This document shows positions 61,176-64,000 of a stretch of DNA of 64,000 nt, piece after piece (position 1 is the stretch's first letter; each line of letters opens with the position of its first letter). Origin of the DNA: CAYRYU01 sp964428355. GTDB lineage: Bacteria > Muiribacteriota > Ozemobacteria > Ozemobacterales > Ozemobacteraceae. The stretch is taken from positions 1 through 64,000 of the forward strand of contig CAYRYU010000012.1 of NCBI GenBank assembly GCA_964428355.1, read 5' to 3'. The notes below the pieces were generated by a model, which was given only the letters and a program-made list of their open reading frames with translations, was not told the DNA's origin and did no database searches. A program made the position numbers and the translations under genes.

Positions 61176-61799
61176 ATGCTCAATTCGTTTCGCAGTTCCC
61201 GTCGTTGGTTGACGTGTTTGTTTATAGCAGCCGCCCTCATGGTGCCGTCTTTGGGGTGGGCACAAACCAACTCGAGTCCGATTTCGGTGGAGGATCTTGC
61301 GAGAATGCTGGATGTTCCGGAGACGTATGTATTTGTTAAAAGCATCCTAACAGTCAGTGAGTCGGGAAATGCGACTGTAGTCAACACGAATTACGGAGCT
61401 TATAACAGCAACAAAAAAAGCGGAAAAGGTGAGGATGCGGAAGGGATCATTGAAGCCATGCAGGAATTGGCCTTTGATGTGAACACCGTCATGAACACCG
61501 TCAAGTCGGCCAAGGTTACTATCCAGAACAGCTCGAAGGTTAATGTCGAATTCCAAGCCTCTCTCTCGGTTGGAGGCGTGAAACAGTCTCCGGAAACCAA
61601 AGGCAAGATCTCCCCCTCGAAATCGGCAAGCCTAACCTATCAGTTCAAGCAGATCACACTCAGTTTCCCCGTTCTTCTTTCCCTTAGGCTCAAGTGGAGT
61701 GAATCCGCGGGAAAGATAAAATCAAGGACCTTTTATCAGACTTTTACGGCAAACGGAGCCACTTTTTCCATCACCAACAATCTCCTGCGACTGAAATAG
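61176..61799 (+). CDS. Secreted protein of unknown function between direct repeats
   Basis: A 207-residue protein with TTGGAGG upstream of the ATG and a signal peptide ending near SLGWAQ. The mature part is Ser/Asn/Lys-rich and beta-strand-like (AKVTIQNSSKVNVEFQASLS, TLSFPVLLSLRLKWSE), with no recognised domain. Its composition, with more Asn, Lys and AT-rich codons than the neighbours, hints at a different origin. Repeat copy B starts at its stop codon and copy A ends about 105 bp before its ATG. Confidence 0.65.
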   Translation: MLNSFRSSRRWLTCLFIAAALMVPSLGWAQTNSSPISVEDLARMLDVPETYVFVKSILTVSESGNATVVNTNYGAYNSNKKSGKGEDAEGIIEAMQELAFDVNTVMNTVKSAKVTIQNSSKVNVEFQASLSVGGVKQSPETKGKISPSKSASLTYQFKQITLSFPVLLSLRLKWSESAGKIKSRTFYQTFTANGATFSITNNLLRLK

Positions 61800-61963
61800 G
61801 GGACGTGATACCGAATTCAGGTTTCCATTTTTTCGGACAAAATTGCATTCGGAAAGGACGATCAGTGCGGCGAAGTTCGGAAATTTAGAACGAGGACAGA
61901 AGGACATCCGAACAGGACATGGAGACGAACAGGACCGCGAATGGGGACATTCTGGTCTGCCTT
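61799..61963 (+). repeat. Long direct repeat, copy B
   Basis: The second copy of the 60931-61070 repeat, same orientation, about 870 bp downstream, starting at the stop codon of the secreted gene. With the palindromic repeat at 62023-62067 it fills most of the 352 bp between that gene and the STAS remnant; no gene is seen there. Confidence 0.8.
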
Positions 61964-62022
61964 GGAGTCCGATTCCGAGTGCCGGGACATGCGCCAACCA
62001 GCGCCTGCACCTGACTCCGCAG

Positions 62023-62067
62023 GTTACGAGCCCCACGATGGGGCGAATGTGCCCGAAAAGCCAGGAT
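62023..62067 (-). repeat. REP-like dispersed palindromic repeat, copy 2
   Basis: The reverse complement matches 16102-16148 at about 40 of 45 positions, including the GCCCC-(5 nt)-GGGGC stem. Confidence 0.7.
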
Positions 62068-62151
62068 GGCGCAGTCCTCGAGGGCACCTTCTCGTTTAAC
62101 GACAGATCACGCAAAAACCTTTGGGGCGGGATCGGCCTCCAGAAGATTCAG

Positions 62152-62522
62152 ATGACGAAAGATGGTATTCAGGTCAAAGAAACCGGTGAAGGACTCGTCC
62201 TTACGATCGAGGGAAATTCCAGGAGGAAATGGGGAAGCGCCTCGCGGACCTTTTGCCTCCCAGCTTGGACGCTTGATCGAAACGCGTCATCATCGATCTT
62301 TCGCGATGCGAGTCGATCAACAGCCCCGGGGTCGTGGCCTGGATCGGCTTGGCGATCAAGGTGAAGGAAGATTTCCTCGGTGAGATGCTTGTTTGCAGTC
62401 CCACCCCCGTCATGAAGAAGGTCTTCTCCCTCGCGGGCCTCCCCGCCTACGCGCGGATCTTCCCGGACATTGCCTCCTGCCTTGCCGAGGTGGCCGGGAA
62501 AATCCCACCAGGAAGGGGGTGA
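62152..62522 (+). pseudogene. STAS-domain (anti-sigma factor antagonist-like) pseudogene
   Basis: From the ATG at 62152 the frame reads MTKDGIQVKETGEGLVLTIE, a STAS N-terminus. About 65 nt in, similarity jumps to another frame: FQEEMGKRLADLLPPSLDA, a TGA at 62274-62276, then SKRVIIDLSRCESINSPG, VVAWIGLAIKVKEDF and MKKVFSLAGLPAYARIFPDI to the stop at 62522. This is a complete STAS fold carrying one frameshift (total length 371 nt, one short of a multiple of three) and one nonsense codon (GGA to TGA would restore Gly). The serine usually phosphorylated corresponds to the NSPG segment. The gene is dead unless these are sequence errors. Confidence 0.72.
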
Positions 62523-62894
62523 AATCAGCACGACACTCTCGAAGCGCCCTCCAGGAGAGGAACGGTTGGAAAGCCCCTGAGGGGCCTTCATTGCCCTGAC
62601 GGGCCGCCGATAGGGATAATCCATTTTTGCGCTCTTCCTCCTCGGAAGAGGGGATGGTCCGGGATCGAAGCCCAGCGTGACGAATCCGTTGGGGTTGAGG
62701 GTGATTTCCTGCGTGCAATCCTCGAGGATTTTCTGAAAAAGAAGGATGGCTTCGAAATGGTCTGAGCCAAACTCGCCCTGCTTTCGCGCGGAACGCAGGA
62801 AATAGAGCGTTGAAAGCCCGATTCCCGCGAGGATGAACGCTCCGATCAACACCTCGATGAGCGTGAATGTGTTTCCACGCGGCCTGCGGATCAT
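62169..62894 (-). pseudogene. Truncated prepilin-type pseudopilin reading into antisense of the STAS remnant
   Basis: The start ATG at 62894 overlaps the upstream stop (ATGA). The product begins MIRRPRGNTFTLIEVLIG: a basic leader and a type III prepilin motif with Glu+5 and a hydrophobic helix. Plausible pilin-head sequence continues to about 62530 (FQKILEDCTQEITLNPNGF). Beyond that the frame is simply the antisense of the STAS remnant, low in complexity and rich in Arg/Gly/His. The native C-terminus is therefore lost and the open frame to 62169 is accidental. Confidence 0.6.
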
Positions 62895-63159
62895 TCGATA
62901 TCCCCCACGTTCATGAAGCCGATGTGGGTGAGGAACTGGAGGGAACGCTTCACGTCGTCTGCATCGTATTCTCCGTCGGGTTGCCTGACCTGGGACTCGG
63001 GGATTTCCGCCCCCTGGAAAAATGTCGGGTAAAATGCGGAACCATCGATGCGATCCCATGAAAAGAGCGGTTGTTCCAAAACGATGAAACTCGTCATTCC
63101 GTTTCGGGGAGAGGTTGGAAAGTCGGGGTTTTCCGGGGGTGACGGAAAGCCCGGATCAT
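62891..63159 (-). pseudogene. Remnant of a second pseudopilin gene with internal deletion
   Basis: An ATG at 63159 overlaps the upstream stop as ATGA and starts MIRAFRHPRKTPTF, a pilin-like basic leader, but the frame closes after 21 codons. A different frame then carries MTSFIVLEQPLFSWDRIDG and ADDVKRSLQFLTHIGFMNVG to a stop at 62891, which overlaps the next pseudopilin start as ATGA. The two ends of one gene appear to be kept while the middle, including the hydrophobic helix, is lost. Confidence 0.45.
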
Positions 63160-63345
63160 TCGCCGCTGGTGGGTTCCTTCCAGTTGATCACCTTGCGTTT
63201 CTCCTGTGATTCAGGCTTGGAGCCTCCCTCTTCGCTTTCATAAATCCTCCAAAGGTTTGATTCCGGCAATAATAGCAACCAATGCTCGAAACGGGTTACC
63301 CGTTTTCCGGTCCATGTTACCACTTTCTTCCGAACGATCCGGCGC
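63156..63345 (-). pseudogene. C-terminal remnant of the first gene of the decayed pseudopilin operon
   Basis: A minus-strand frame ending KRKVINWKEPTSGE at 63156, with RFEHWLLLLPESNLWRIYE before it. Its stop overlaps the next start as ATGA, as in a real operon. Upstream the frame enters the 10-bp tandem repeat at 63350-63399 and loses coding character, so the 5' part of the gene is missing. Confidence 0.4.
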
Positions 63346-63349
63346 GCGT

Positions 63350-63399
63350 TTGAAATGGGTTGAAATGGGTTGAAATGGGTTGAAATGGGTGAAATGGGT
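63350..63399 (+). repeat. 10-bp tandem repeat
   Basis: The unit TGAAATGGGT occurs four times in a row (63351-63390), followed by a 9-bp partial unit. It sits at the broken end of the decayed pseudopilin operon. Confidence 0.9.
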
Positions 63400-63596
63400 A
63401 ACCTGTCCCCCTGATGTGTGATATCCTGTCGGGGGCAGGTGTGTTCATCCGCCGTTCCAGGGGATGCGGGGTTCCCGGAATGACCGATTCCGGGCAGGAG
63501 CCAGCAAGCCCGCTTCTGCCGCTTCGATTCGAAGCTCGATATCGAAAGGCCATTCATTTGTGGGAAGCCCATGAACCATCTTTGGGGAGGAAACCG

Positions 63597-64000
63597 ATGA
63601 TCGTCGCACGAACTTTCAGGTCCTTGATTCTCTTGTGCCTTGCCGTTGCTTCTGGGCTCCTGTCAGTTCCTAACACCGGGTCAGCCCAGGAGCCGGCGGC
63701 TTCTGCCACAGTTCTGACCACGGTCAAGGCTCTTCTTCCGCTCGAGGACCTGGCAAAGAATTCCCCCGACCAATTGTCCCGATATCTCATTCTTCCTCTT
63801 TCCCATTTCGAGAACCTGAAGAAGGCGAAGGAGGCGTGGCTTGCGTCGGCGGCCCAACCGCTTCCGGAACGCCCTCCGCTGGCAGTCCGGGCATTGTCAA
63901 CCCACATCGAGGGTCGACTCGAGGGGCAGTTCGTCCGTTTATGCGGTGTCTTCAAGGCGGAGTTGCTGGACGATGACTGGCACACCCTGAACCTGCTGAA
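63597..64000 (+). CDS. Secreted protein of unknown function (partial, runs off the right edge)
   Basis: The ATG at 63597 follows GGGGAGGAAACCG, a strong ribosome-binding site; the frame is open to the window end (134 codons). A signal peptide (LILLCLAVASGLLSVPNTGS) ends near GSAQE. The visible mature part is helical (TTVKALLPLEDLAKNSPDQL, HFENLKKAKEAWLASAAQ) without a recognised domain. Confidence 0.7.
   Translation, partial: MIVARTFRSLILLCLAVASGLLSVPNTGSAQEPAASATVLTTVKALLPLEDLAKNSPDQLSRYLILPLSHFENLKKAKEAWLASAAQPLPERPPLAVRALSTHIEGRLEGQFVRLCGVFKAELLDDDWHTLNLL

Noticed and set aside
63350..63399. A short CRISPR-like array
   Set aside because: The units are 10 bp and directly adjacent, with no spacers, and there are no cas genes in the window.

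Overview
The window is GC-rich bacterial chromosomal DNA, densely coding on both strands. No rRNA, tRNA or CRISPR array was seen. Many genes encode exported or lipid-anchored proteins, and families common in large-genome uncultivated bacteria are abundant: pseudopilins, TPR/Sel1/ankyrin/MORN repeats, cyclic-nucleotide modules, MoxR/VWA and TldD/TldE. A deep-branching uncultivated phylum such as Ozemobacterota (Riflebacteria) would fit. That is an impression from gene content only, because no phylogenetic marker is present.

Layout. 0-1.4 kb: the tail of a sensor-like gene and a decayed IS1634-type transposase. 1.4-5.7 kb: a PhnD-like binding protein and a three-gene pseudopilin operon. 5.7-7.8 kb: a small Cys protein, a tandem cNMP-binding protein and a PpsR-type kinase/pyrophosphorylase. 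7.8-11.1 kb: a class II lanthipeptide synthetase (LanM) with no visible precursor. 11.3-15.9 kb: a 1541-residue lipoprotein fusing a YbhB/PEBP domain to a Cthe_2159-type beta-helix. 16-19.1 kb: a GH30 hydrolase and a MORN-repeat protein. 19.3-22.4 kb: SPFH, NAD-kinase-like, signal peptidase I (Cys in place of the catalytic Ser) and a beta-flower protein. 22.5-31.2 kb: a membrane protein, an ankyrin protein, a MoxR/VWA-metallopeptidase operon, a methyltransferase and a LysM-SLT lytic transglycosylase. 31.4-39 kb: a ferritin-like diiron protein, a second PhnD-like paralogue, a TPR protein and two large secreted proteins, one a metzincin. 39-46.4 kb: TldE/TldD, HD-GYP, an MBL hydrolase and a BadF-ATPase/dehydratase-like pair. 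46.6-52.7 kb: a HAD-like protein, a TerB/TPR protein, a Sel1 protein and a GspC/PilP-like membrane protein. 52.9-58.7 kb: an adenylate cyclase-STAND ATPase-TPR protein followed by a CNB-like giant. 59-60.9 kb: a PrsW-type protease and a PD-(D/E)XK-like protein. 60.9-63.6 kb: repeats, a repeat-bracketed secreted gene, a dead STAS gene and a decaying pseudopilin operon. The last gene, secreted, runs off the right edge.

How the genes work together. The clearest operons are the pseudopilins (2.6-5.6 kb), SPFH/NADK-like (19.3-21.2 kb), MoxR/VWA (24.7-27.6 kb), TldD/TldE (39.1-41.9 kb) and BadF/dehydratase-like (44.5-46.4 kb). Signalling is well represented: a cyclase, two CNB proteins and HD-GYP. 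Promoters with a clean -10, often extended (TGn), lie upstream of many genes. Several genes have the -10 exactly 6 nt before the ATG, which suggests leaderless transcripts. The observations most worth following are the LanM whose kinase-site residues are substituted while its cyclase is intact, the natural Cys-type signal peptidase I, and the repeat-rich decaying segment at 60.9-63.4 kb.
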